This document shows positions 11,701-18,167 of a stretch of 18,167 nt of DNA, one piece after another (within the stretch, counting starts at the first letter, position 1; every line of letters begins with the position of its first letter). The DNA is taken from NCBI GenBank assembly GCA_910588285.1, contig CAJUQB010000094.1, positions 1-18,167 on the forward strand. Direction: 5' to 3'. The translations under genes were made by a program, and so were the position numbers. The notes beneath the pieces were generated by a model that ran no database searches, was not told the origin of the DNA, and saw only the letters and a program-made list of their open reading frames with translations. The stretch is from an uncultured Lachnospiraceae bacterium (lineage in GTDB: Bacteria; Bacillota; Clostridia; Lachnospirales; Lachnospiraceae).

Positions 11701-13497
11701 ATGGCACGCAAGAGCAGAGTGAAAGTATTAAAAGAAGCTGCTCCTGGAGAAGAATTACTACCTTTCGGGCATTCCACTATGCCATGCGGCAATAATAAGG
11801 AAACACTCTCCGAGTATCCCTCAATGCCATATGGCAGTAATAAGGAAATGGTTCTTGCTGGTGAATATGGGCGCCTCTCGGTGGAGGATGGAGATGATAT
11901 AGCGCAGAACTCCATCGGCAACCAGCAGAAAATCACATTGCATTATTTAGAGGAACATTCCGATATAAAGCTGGTAGACACCTATTATGACAACGGTTAC
12001 TCGGGTATGAACTATGACCGCCCTGGATTTACCCGTATGCTTGGTGATTTAAAAAGCGGACGGATCAATTGCGTTATCGTAAAAGATATTTCCAGACTGG
12101 GACGGCATTTTGTGCTGACCAGCGAATTTGTAGAACGTACATTCCCTGAAATGGGTGTCAGACTCATCTGCATAAATGATTCTTATGACAGTGCAGATGA
12201 AAAAGCAGACGCTTCTGCATTGACCATGCCTTTGAAAATGGTCATGAATGATTACTATGTAAAGGATATTTCCAATAAGATACGTTCCAGCATATCGGCA
12301 AAAATGGCAGGGGGCGAATTTATTCCGTCTGCAGGCAGTATCCCATATGGGTATATCAGAAATGCAGAATTTGCTACCTTTGATATTGATCCTGAGCCGG
12401 CTGAAGTAGTAAGAAAGATTTATAAGTTAAGAGCCGGCGGCGAAAGCTTTAATGCGATTGCCCGTATATTAAATGAAAATAATATTCCTTCACCGGGCAA
12501 GCTCAGATTGATTCGAGGCATCACGAAGGCTAAAAAGTATGAAAATGCGATTTGGATTCGTGGAACCATCCGTAAAATCTGTTCTGACCAGGTTTATATC
12601 GGGAACCGGATCCACGGAAAAGTAAAGAGGGATAAAGTCGGTCTGGAGAAAAAGAGACGGAGCGAAGACGAATGGCAGGTGATTGAACATGCACATCCGG
12701 CGATCATTTCCATTCAGCTATATGAGGAAGTCCAGCAGGTAAATCAGGAAGAATTACAGCGAAGAGGCAGGTTTGAACAGAGAGCGGCATGTGGTGATGA
12801 TTATCGTGATTTATTTCGTGGGATGGTGTTCTGTGCGGAATGTAAAAGTTCCATGAGCGCGGCAAAAGGATGTGCCAGGCCAGACGCAAAAACGCCAAGC
12901 CGAATATTTTATGATTGCAACGGATACCGATACTCAGCCCATGTGCAGTGCAGCAGCCATTATGTGAGGCAGGAGACACTGCTGAAAGCGGTAACGGATA
13001 CTTTGAACCAGCAGGTTCAGGTAGCCGTAGATGTTGAACAGCTTACCGGCAGATTGAAAAGTATGCCAAAGGTAGTGCGCTATCAGACTGAGGCAGAGAG
13101 CCGTTATGCAAGTACCTCTGCGAAGCGTAAAAATATGGAGGCCAAAATGGAACAGCTGCTCATAGACCTTACCCAGAGAATCATAGACCGTAGTGAGTAT
13201 GATTATATGAAAAGGCAGTATGCGAGAGAATATGAAGCGCTGTTGCAGGAGGAAACAAAAGCCTTGTCTGACATACGGGCGAAGGATGCTGTGCTTGGCG
13301 CCACTGAGAAATGGCTGGATGCGATAAATAGATACCAGAAGCTCCCGTCTCTTGACCATACGCTTTTGAACTTGTTGGTAACACGAATTGAGGTTTCAAA
13401 GGACAGAGAGGTTAAGATTATTCTCAATTATGCGGATCCGTATCAGCCAATCATGGAATTCCTTGAAAGAATCGAGGTGATAAGAGATGTCAGCTGA
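11701..13497 (+). CDS. Large serine recombinase 2, 598 aa
   Basis: Second integrase-type serine recombinase. The catalytic domain starts at ~residue 54 with S60 in E-Y-G-R-L-S, followed by the expected D-N-G-Y-S-G and V-K-D-I-S-R-L-G-R blocks. A recombinase domain, a zinc ribbon (C-A-E-C with later Cys) and a coiled-coil end follow. Residues ~20-49 are two tandem 15-residue units encoded by repeat copies C1 and C2, so the protein has an N-terminal extension that is unusual for the family. The ATG directly abuts the previous stop, with AAAGGAGG (11685-11692) 8 nt upstream. It differs clearly in sequence from recombinases 1 and 3, so it is not a recent duplicate. It probably acts with them on the same or different att sites. 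Confidence 0.95.
   Translation: MARKSRVKVLKEAAPGEELLPFGHSTMPCGNNKETLSEYPSMPYGSNKEMVLAGEYGRLSVEDGDDIAQNSIGNQQKITLHYLEEHSDIKLVDTYYDNGYSGMNYDRPGFTRMLGDLKSGRINCVIVKDISRLGRHFVLTSEFVERTFPEMGVRLICINDSYDSADEKADASALTMPLKMVMNDYYVKDISNKIRSSISAKMAGGEFIPSAGSIPYGYIRNAEFATFDIDPEPAEVVRKIYKLRAGGESFNAIARILNENNIPSPGKLRLIRGITKAKKYENAIWIRGTIRKICSDQVYIGNRIHGKVKRDKVGLEKKRRSEDEWQVIEHAHPAIISIQLYEEVQQVNQEELQRRGRFEQRAACGDDYRDLFRGMVFCAECKSSMSAAKGCARPDAKTPSRIFYDCNGYRYSAHVQCSSHYVRQETLLKAVTDTLNQQVQVAVDVEQLTGRLKSMPKVVRYQTEAESRYASTSAKRKNMEAKMEQLLIDLTQRIIDRSEYDYMKRQYAREYEALLQEETKALSDIRAKDAVLGATEKWLDAINRYQKLPSLDHTLLNLLVTRIEVSKDREVKIILNYADPYQPIMEFLERIEVIRDVS
11758..11802 (+). repeat. Recombinase-locus palindromic repeat, copy C1 (in-frame)
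   Basis: First of two head-to-tail 45-nt units, encoding residues 20-34 of recombinase 2 (..P-F-G-H-S-T-M-P-C-G-N-N-K-E). The second stem is GCC-ATGC-GGC. It is the most diverged copy. Confidence 0.75.
11803..11847 (+). repeat. Recombinase-locus palindromic repeat, copy C2 (in-frame)
   Basis: Second tandem 45-nt unit, encoding residues 35-49 of recombinase 2. Hairpin 1 is ACTC-TCC-GAGT, a paired change from ACCC/GGGT in copy B. Hairpin 2 is the perfect palindrome GCCATATGGC. Confidence 0.85.
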
Positions 13498-15157
13498 GAG
13501 ACAGGATTTCTATTATCTGAGGCTTTCAAAGGAGGATGGTGATATAGAGGATGGTTCTGCAGAAGAAAGCTGCAGTATTACTTCCCAAAGAGACTGTATC
13601 AAAAGATATTTGCGGGAACACCGTTTTCCAGAAGATGAGTTTGAGGAAACACCCTCCGGGCATCCCTTGATGTCCCATAGATGGGACAATATAGTGGAAA
13701 TCGTAGATGATGGGTATTCCGGAACCAGTATGAACCGGCCTGGTATGAGTCGGCTGCTGAAGCTTGTGGAGGCAGGAAAGGTACGAACCATTATCGTGCG
13801 TGATCTCTCCAGATTTGCCCGAAATTATCTGGAGGCCGGCCATTATCTTGAATTTGTGTTCCCTGCCTATGATGTGCGGTTTATCTCCATCAACGATCAG
13901 TTTGATAGTGAACAGCTTGGCGAAAGCACCGGCGGATTGGAACTGGCTATTAAAAACCTGCTGAATCAGATGTACAGCAAGGACATTTCACGGAAAATCA
14001 AGAGCGCCGTGGATTTGAAAAAGCTGAGCGGAGAATATGTCTATGGAACAGCGCCTTACGGATACAAAAAAGGTGAGAAAAAGAATACGATTGTGATAGA
14101 TAAAGAAGTGTCTGAGATCGTGAAATCCATTTTTGAATGGGCAGCATCCGGAATTACGATTACACAGATTGCCCGAAAACTAAATGAGGCTCAGGTGGTA
14201 ACGCCGTCTGTTTATCTGGCAGCAGTAAGAGGCAAATACAAGACACGGGCAGTATGGACCTTTGAGTCAGTCCGGAATATTTTAGCCAACCGAATTTATA
14301 CTGGGGATACGGTTCCTTTCAAATCCCATGTGGTTCGCGTCGGCAGTGACAGAGTAAAACAGGTTCCGGAGGAGCTCCAGCAGGTAATTCCGAATACCCA
14401 TGAGGGAATTATATCCCGTGAACTGTTCTATCAGGCTCGGACTGTGATAAAGTCAACAAAAAAGTCCAAAGCATCAGCACATCCCAATCCATTCAAATCT
14501 TTATTGGTATGCAGCTGTTGTGGGAACCGTCTGATAAAGGGCAAACCACAAAATAAGAACTGGATTTGTGCAACACATAGGTACAATCCCGGATCAGACT
14601 GTGAGAAGGTCAGGTTCCGTGAAGATAAGCTGACGGAGATTGTCCTTCATGCAATCAATGTCCGCTGTAAACTGCTGGACGCAAAAGTAAGAAGAATGAA
14701 GCAGGAGAGCCATTCGGCAAAATCCAGTGAACAGATACTTCAAACAGAATGCCGGACTTTACGCAAGCAAATTGAGGGACTGCAGGCTATAAAGATGCAG
14801 CATTACGAATCCTATGTCAGCGGGCGATTGAGTAAGGAGAGCTTTCTGAGCAAAAAACAGGAAGCTTCGACAAAAGAAGAAGAATTGAAAATCAGACTCA
14901 GTGTGACAGAACGCAAACTGAAGGAGGTGGATGAAAAAATGAAAGCCAGCACCATGCAAATGGAAACTGGCAGGAAGATTATTGAATATCAGGAGATTAC
15001 TGAACTTACCCCTCAGCTGATGAAAGAGCTGGTGAAAAAAATTATAATACGTCCGGATGGCTCTATACGCATAGAATGGAACTTCTGCGATGAGATGAAT
15101 GAGCCGATTTCCTTTGATTTCTCTGGTAAAGCAACACCAGAAGAAAAAGCTATGTGA
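13487..15157 (+). CDS. Large serine recombinase 3, 556 aa, with an in-frame insert in the catalytic domain
   Basis: Third integrase-type serine recombinase. The nucleophile is S14 in Y-Y-L-R-L-S-K, with D-D-G-Y-S-G and V-R-D-L-S-R-F-A-R downstream. A recombinase domain, a zinc ribbon (C-S-C-C, later C and C) and a long coiled coil follow. Compared with recombinases 1 and 2, about 16 extra residues (E-E-T-P-S-G-H-P-L-M-S-H-R-W-D-N) sit between the first long helix and the strand before D-D-G-Y-S-G; they are encoded by repeat copy D. The ATG lies inside the end of recombinase 2 (11-nt overlap), with GAGGTGA (13474-13480) 6 nt upstream. It is the last gene of the operon and ends 40 bp before the spoIVB junction, the usual place for an integrase next to its att site. 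Confidence 0.95.
   Translation: MSAERQDFYYLRLSKEDGDIEDGSAEESCSITSQRDCIKRYLREHRFPEDEFEETPSGHPLMSHRWDNIVEIVDDGYSGTSMNRPGMSRLLKLVEAGKVRTIIVRDLSRFARNYLEAGHYLEFVFPAYDVRFISINDQFDSEQLGESTGGLELAIKNLLNQMYSKDISRKIKSAVDLKKLSGEYVYGTAPYGYKKGEKKNTIVIDKEVSEIVKSIFEWAASGITITQIARKLNEAQVVTPSVYLAAVRGKYKTRAVWTFESVRNILANRIYTGDTVPFKSHVVRVGSDRVKQVPEELQQVIPNTHEGIISRELFYQARTVIKSTKKSKASAHPNPFKSLLVCSCCGNRLIKGKPQNKNWICATHRYNPGSDCEKVRFREDKLTEIVLHAINVRCKLLDAKVRRMKQESHSAKSSEQILQTECRTLRKQIEGLQAIKMQHYESYVSGRLSKESFLSKKQEASTKEEELKIRLSVTERKLKEVDEKMKASTMQMETGRKIIEYQEITELTPQLMKELVKKIIIRPDGSIRIEWNFCDEMNEPISFDFSGKATPEEKAM
13649..13699 (+). repeat. Recombinase-locus palindromic repeat, copy D (in-frame)
   Basis: Encodes T-P-S-G-H-P-L-M-S inside the catalytic domain of recombinase 3. 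Hairpin 2 is the strongest of the set: GTCCCAT-AG-ATGGGAC, a perfect 7-bp stem. Confidence 0.85.
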
Positions 15158-15199
15158 AAAAATTGAAAAAGTTTTTGTCCTTCTATTGACACACTCGTG
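15158..15199 (+). other. Predicted element/chromosome junction (att site)
   Basis: The 42 bp between the recombinase 3 stop and the first recognisable spoIVB codon. Native spoIVB usually reads G-M-S-G-S-P here; this sequence reads T-L-V-S-G-S-P, so similarity starts at about the TG at 15198-15199. The crossover probably lies within a few bases of 15197. The other att site is outside the window, so the core cannot be fixed. Confidence 0.5.
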
Positions 15200-15313
15200 A
15201 GCGGCAGCCCCATCATCCAGAACGGCAAGCTGGTGGGAGCGGTGACCCATGTGTTTGTCCAGGATTCCACCAAAGGGTATGGAGTATTTATTGAGAGTAT
15301 GATGGAGCATTGA
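15200..15313 (+). pseudogene. spoIVB: 3' fragment of spoIVB (SpoIVB serine peptidase, S55)
   Basis: The frame gives the C-terminal 37 residues of SpoIVB: S-G-S-P-I-I-Q-N-G-K-L-V-G-A-V-T-H-V, then ..D-S-T-K-G-Y-G-V-F-I-E, and a stop at 15311-15313. SpoIVB is made in the forespore and triggers pro-sigma-K processing during sporulation; the S-G-S-P block belongs to its active-site region. No ribosome site or 5' part is present, so this is a gene remainder cut by the element at its left. spo0A, the usual next gene in clostridia, does not follow, so this end has been rearranged or is a scar. The match is short but highly characteristic. Confidence 0.8.
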
Positions 15314-15433
15314 AGGTTGAACGATGAGGAGGCTGCTGCATATTTGCGGGAGGCTTGTGAAACGGATTGCTGCAGTCGAAGGTGAAACGATTGAAAGAAA
15401 TCATCCGTGTGTTCCTGACCAATAGTACAGCGT

Positions 15434-16365
15434 TGATTAAATAACAATGAATAAGTGTTGCTTTTTTATTGTGGTCGCTGCATAATAATTCTATCACTAA
15501 AGGATGGATGGTTATTATGCGAAGGAAAACAATTGATACGATCCCGGTTTTATCTGATGCCATGAAAAACATATTGTCTGCTTTTTCAAAAAGCCGCTCC
15601 CTTCCGTCCGGACTGGTCAAAAGAGCCGGCATTGTCCTGCTTGCGTCACAGGGGGAACTTAACCAGAACATTGCACAACAGGTCGGGCTTCATTATAATA
15701 ATGTTGCCACCTGGCGCAGCCGGTTCCTCGCGGCGCTCCCAGCCTTGAGGAAGATTGAAGCGAACGACCCGGAAAAGCTTGAAGATGAGATACGGGCAGT
15801 CCTGTCCGATAAAAAGCGCCCCGGCTGTTTTTACACCGGACCAGATCATGCGGATCATTGACCTTGCCTGCAGCAATCCAAATGATTTTGGGTACGAAGT
15901 AAGCCAGTGGAGCCTCCCACTGTTAGTGGCAGAAATTAAAAAGCAAAGGATAGCAGCACAGATTTCAGAGAAATCTGTCAGCCGTTTTTTAAAAATGAGG
16001 TAGATTTACATCCCCACAAAATCCGTTACTGGCTTCATTCTTCGGAAAAGACGGAAGCCTGTGCTCCTGGCGTGGAACTGGGCAAAAAAGGGAAAACAGG
16101 GATCCTTAAAAGTATGGAAAGCCGGGCAGATTTCCTGCATGACTCTTCCCACCGGATTCGCTTTGTCTATACTCCGAAACACAGTTCCTGGATGAACCAG
16201 ATTGAGATATGGTTTGGCATCATTAACCGGAAGCTACTGAAGCGGAAAAGCTATCTGTCAATAGCAGAACTGGAAACAAGCATTCTGCGCTTTATTGAAC
16301 AATACAATCTTACGGCACACCCATTTAAGTGGACATACACCGGGATACCATTAACAATTTAATCA
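15434..16365 (+). mobile_element. IS630-family insertion sequence remnant
   Basis: The transposase remnant is flanked by TGATTAAAT (15434-15442) and its reverse complement ATTTAATCA (16357-16365), possible ends of the terminal inverted repeats. The right copy overlaps the transposase stop codon, and surface-protein sequence begins immediately after. The 9-bp AT-rich match is short, so the exact borders are uncertain. Confidence 0.45.
15517..16362 (+). pseudogene. IS630-family transposase, frameshifted and internally deleted
   Basis: Three consecutive frames give parts of one IS630-type transposase. The first (15517 to about 15825) has the N-terminal helix-turn-helix (..L-N-Q-N-I-A-Q-Q-V-G-L-H-Y-N-N-V-A-T-W-R). 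A shift near 15820 leads into ..F-T-P-D-Q-I-M-R-I-I-D-L-A.. up to the TAG at 16001. A second shift near 15995 gives ..V-D-L-H-P-H-K-I-R-Y-W-L-H-S-S-E-K-T-E, which jumps directly to G-K-K-G-K-T-G and the C-terminal S-S-W-M-N-Q-I-E block. The region with the first two catalytic Asp of the DDE triad is missing between about 16050 and 16080. The protein cannot be active. Confidence 0.85.
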
Positions 16366-17925
16366 CTGATATTTACGGCGGCAGCGGCATCAGTGTGAGC
16401 CGCAGTGGGAACAAGTATACCTTTACCAGCAGCCGTATGCTCACCAGTCCGGCATCGATCACTGTGCAGAAAAATGTTCCAGGAGTCGGAAATGATATGC
16501 TGATCTGGGGACGTGTCGGATTCCAATATCAGTTTTCATATTACCGGAAACGGCGTGGACAAAACAGTAAAGACAAAAGCGGACGGTACTGTGGACGTCG
16601 AGCTTATGCCGGGCACCTATACGGTAACGGAGCAGGACATTGACAGATATGAGGCTCAGAAATCCCAGAGAGTCACGATTGTCAGCGGGCAGACTTCTAC
16701 CGTAACTTTTAATAATAAGCTGAAACGTGGTTCGCTGGAGGTCATCAAGACATCAGAGGACCAATTTGTGCAGGATATGACATTCCATCTCTATGGCACG
16801 TCCCTGTCGGGGCTGCCTGTGGATGAGTATGCCGTAACAGATGCGTCCGGTGTGACCCGTTTTGAAAATGTGCTGATCAGCGGAAGCGCCCTATATACTT
16901 GGAAGAGGTCAATACCCCTGTCCGGTATGTGGTTCCGGCTGCCCAGACGGCGCCTGTCCAGTGGAATGTCGTCACCAAGCGCAGTTTCACTAATATCCTG
17001 AAAAAATTCCGTGTAGAAGTGACCAAGACAGACCGGAAGACATGCCGCAGAAGGGTAAAATTGTTGTAGCAAAGAACGGCGAAGTGTTTGCTTCCGTCAC
17101 GACATCCGATGGGGCCGACAAGGATGGGGTGGAAGTCCTTTACCAGCCGGTTTATGAAATCCGCGGCATGGAGGGGGCAGTCTATGAAATCCGTGCGGCA
17201 GAAGACATTATTACGCCGGATGGGACCTTGCGTGCTGAAAAGGGCAAAGTGGTGGATACTGTTACAACCGGTCCTGGAGGCGCTGTTTCCAGCAAAGAGC
17301 TGTATTTGGGCAAATATGAGATTGTTGAAACAAAGGCTCCTTACGGTATGGTGCTGAACAAAGAGCCGCATCAGGTGGAACTGGTGTATGCGGGTCAGGA
17401 GATTGACCTGACGGAAACAGCCGCCGGCGTTTATAATGAACGTCAGAAGGTAGAACTGGGTCTGGAGAAGACGTTGGAGCTGAACGAAGCATTTGGGATT
17501 GGCAATAACAATGAGCTTGCCAACATTACGTTTGGCCTGTATGCAGCGGAAGATCTTACTGCTGCAGATGGTTCTGTCATCCCGGCAGACGGGCTGCTTG
17601 AGGTTGTAAGCGTGGATACAGACGGCAGGGGCGTTGCCAAGACTGATTTGCCGCTGGGCAGTTATTATCTGAAGGAACACAGCACGGATGCGCATTATCT
17701 TTTAAGTGATGCCAAGTATCCTGTAGTATTTGCATATGGGGATCAGGACACGGCAGTTGTGACAATTGCAGCCAATGACGGTGAGCCTATTGTCAATGAA
17801 CTGGTTTATGGTTCCATATCCGGTAAGAAGCTGGATGAGGATGGGGAAGGCTTAGGCGGGGCCAAGATTGGCCTGTTTGCACCATCTGCCGAGGAATTTA
17901 CAGAAGAGTCTGCAATTCTTCGGAA
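16366..17925 (+). pseudogene. Cna-B/TQXA-type surface adhesin, multiply frameshifted fragment
   Basis: Remains of a cell-wall surface protein of the kind carried by clostridial conjugative elements. Four frame segments are readable. 16366-~16510 resembles the end of a thioester (TQXA) domain (..S-I-T-V-Q-K-N-V-P-G-V-G-N-D-M-L-I-W-G). ~16513-16898 is a Cna-B/SpaA repeat (I-T-G-N-G-V-D-K-T-V.., P-G-T-Y-T-V-T-E-Q). 16899-17069 continues L-E-E-V-N-T-P-V-R-Y-V-V-P. ~17042-17925 holds further SpaA-like repeats (..G-K-Y-E-I-V-E-T-K-A-P-Y-G.., ..L-G-S-Y-Y-L-K-E-H). The break at 16899 fits loss of one T; that near 17040 fits a short deletion. The start, signal peptide and sortase motif are absent. Confidence 0.8.
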
Positions 17926-17984
17926 GAATAGGTTCCCTCAGACCGGATGTGTTTCTTTTGTGTATTGCGTTTTTTTGATGCCAT
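17898..17984 (-). pseudogene. Opposite-strand gene start, truncated (28 codons)
   Basis: On the minus strand AAAGGAGG (complement of 17990-17997) lies 5 nt before an ATG at 17984 that opens a very basic frame, M-A-S-K-K-R-N-T-Q-K-K-H-I-R-S-E-G-T-Y-S, then S-E-E-L-Q. It stops at 17898-17900, inside surface-protein sequence. The good ribosome site and basic start suggest a real gene whose body was replaced at a junction near 17915-17925. The family is unknown. Confidence 0.4.
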
Positions 17985-18034
17985 AGGGGCCTCCTTTCAG
18001 ATATGGAAGGGCTGAAAAAGAGACGCCGCAGTGA

Positions 18035-18167
18035 CTGCTATCCCTGCGGGAAGGCTATGAGATAAAGCGGGGCAAGTTCGTTTCGTTCCGTGCGCCGGGA
18101 CAGGAACGCTTCACCCGTTCTAAGACGCTTGGGGAAGCCTACACCGTGGAAGCCATAACGGAGAGGA
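18035..18167 (+). pseudogene. Relaxase fragment, 5'-truncated and cut by the window edge
   Basis: In this frame the sequence reads ..S-L-R-E-G-Y-E-I-K-R-G-K-F-V-S-F-R-A-P-G-Q-E-R-F-T-R-S-K-T-L-G, a block typical of the middle of VirD2/MobP-like relaxases of Tn1549-like elements (G-Y-E-I-K-x-G-K, then A-P-G-Q-E-R-F-T-R). Relaxases nick oriT and pilot DNA during conjugation; the N-terminal catalytic Tyr/His domain would be upstream and is absent. A TGA at 18032 closes the frame, and no start or ribosome site exists. The gene therefore begins as a fragment, and its 3' part continues outside the window. Confidence 0.65.

Noticed and set aside
9544..13699. CRISPR-like array
   Set aside because: The copies are irregularly spaced, mostly inside coding sequence, and there are no spacers or cas genes.
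9982..15157. Recent triplication of one recombinase gene
   Set aside because: The three proteins differ strongly outside family motifs and have different zinc ribbons and C-termini, so they are old paralogues or independent acquisitions.
15324..15423. Small ORF after spoIVB (about 33 codons)
   Set aside because: It lacks a proper ribosome site and any recognisable family; probably chance.
15434..16365. Intact, active IS630 copy
   Set aside because: The transposase has at least two frameshifts and lacks the region holding most of the catalytic triad.
16877..17695. Long minus-strand open frame (272 codons)
   Set aside because: It is antisense to a surface-protein reading with clear Cna-B/SpaA motifs and has no ribosome site; it is a shadow.
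1..18167. tRNA or rRNA genes
   Set aside because: No cloverleaf with GTTCRANNC/CCA features or rRNA-like conserved stretch was seen on either strand by eye.

Overview
The window looks like the right-hand part of a large integrative and conjugative (or mobilizable) element of a Bacillota host, most likely a Clostridia/Lachnospiraceae gut anaerobe. The grounds are strong AGGAGG ribosome sites, sigma-A promoters with 17-bp spacers, element-type accessory families (DUF4314, a PPY-motif methylase, a DUF3789-like mini-protein, DUF3854), three large serine recombinases, and a fragment of the sporulation gene spoIVB at the element edge. Genus is not determinable by eye. Nearly all genes are on the + strand.

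Layout. 1-3381: accessory genes (three proteins of unknown function, an adenine-type DNA methylase with a frameshifted C-terminus, a DUF4314 protein) closed by a terminator. 3446-5586: a self-contained cargo unit with its own promoter, an AbiEi/AbiEii-like type IV toxin-antitoxin pair, a small HEAT-like protein and two terminators. 5616-7043: a 24-residue membrane mini-protein, a promoter with a short structured leader or small RNA, and a gene that appears to be a deletion fusion of a DUF932-like N-terminus with a DUF3854 Toprim-like C-terminus. 7060-7842: a Phd/PIN-domain toxin-antitoxin pair with duplicated operator-like sites. 7859-9287: a ParM/ParR-type segregation pair preceded by direct repeats. 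9288-15157: a control region, an 82-residue DUF6870-like protein, and three tandem, translationally coupled large serine recombinases. 15197-15313: the junction with the 3' end of spoIVB. 15314-18167: decayed sequence: an IS630-type transposase remnant, a multiply frameshifted Cna-B surface protein, and a 5'-truncated relaxase fragment running off the window.

The most unusual signal is a roughly 45-nt sequence carrying two small hairpins. It occurs five times, only in the recombinase locus (9544-9599, 11629-11673, 11758-11802, 11803-11847, 13649-13699). Every copy has the same orientation and reads in the same peptide frame (consensus T-P-S-G-Y-P-S-M). Paired base changes keep the hairpins. 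One copy supplies the Shine-Dalgarno of the 82-residue gene, one forms the C-terminal tail of recombinase 1, two in tandem form the N-terminal extension of recombinase 2, and one is inserted inside the catalytic domain of recombinase 3.

Together the genes suggest an element that integrates and excises with the serine recombinases, is kept by addiction modules and a ParMR system when circular, and carries defence-type cargo. If the spoIVB junction is genuine, the element sits (or once sat) inside a sporulation gene. All assignments come from reading the sequence; no database search was run.
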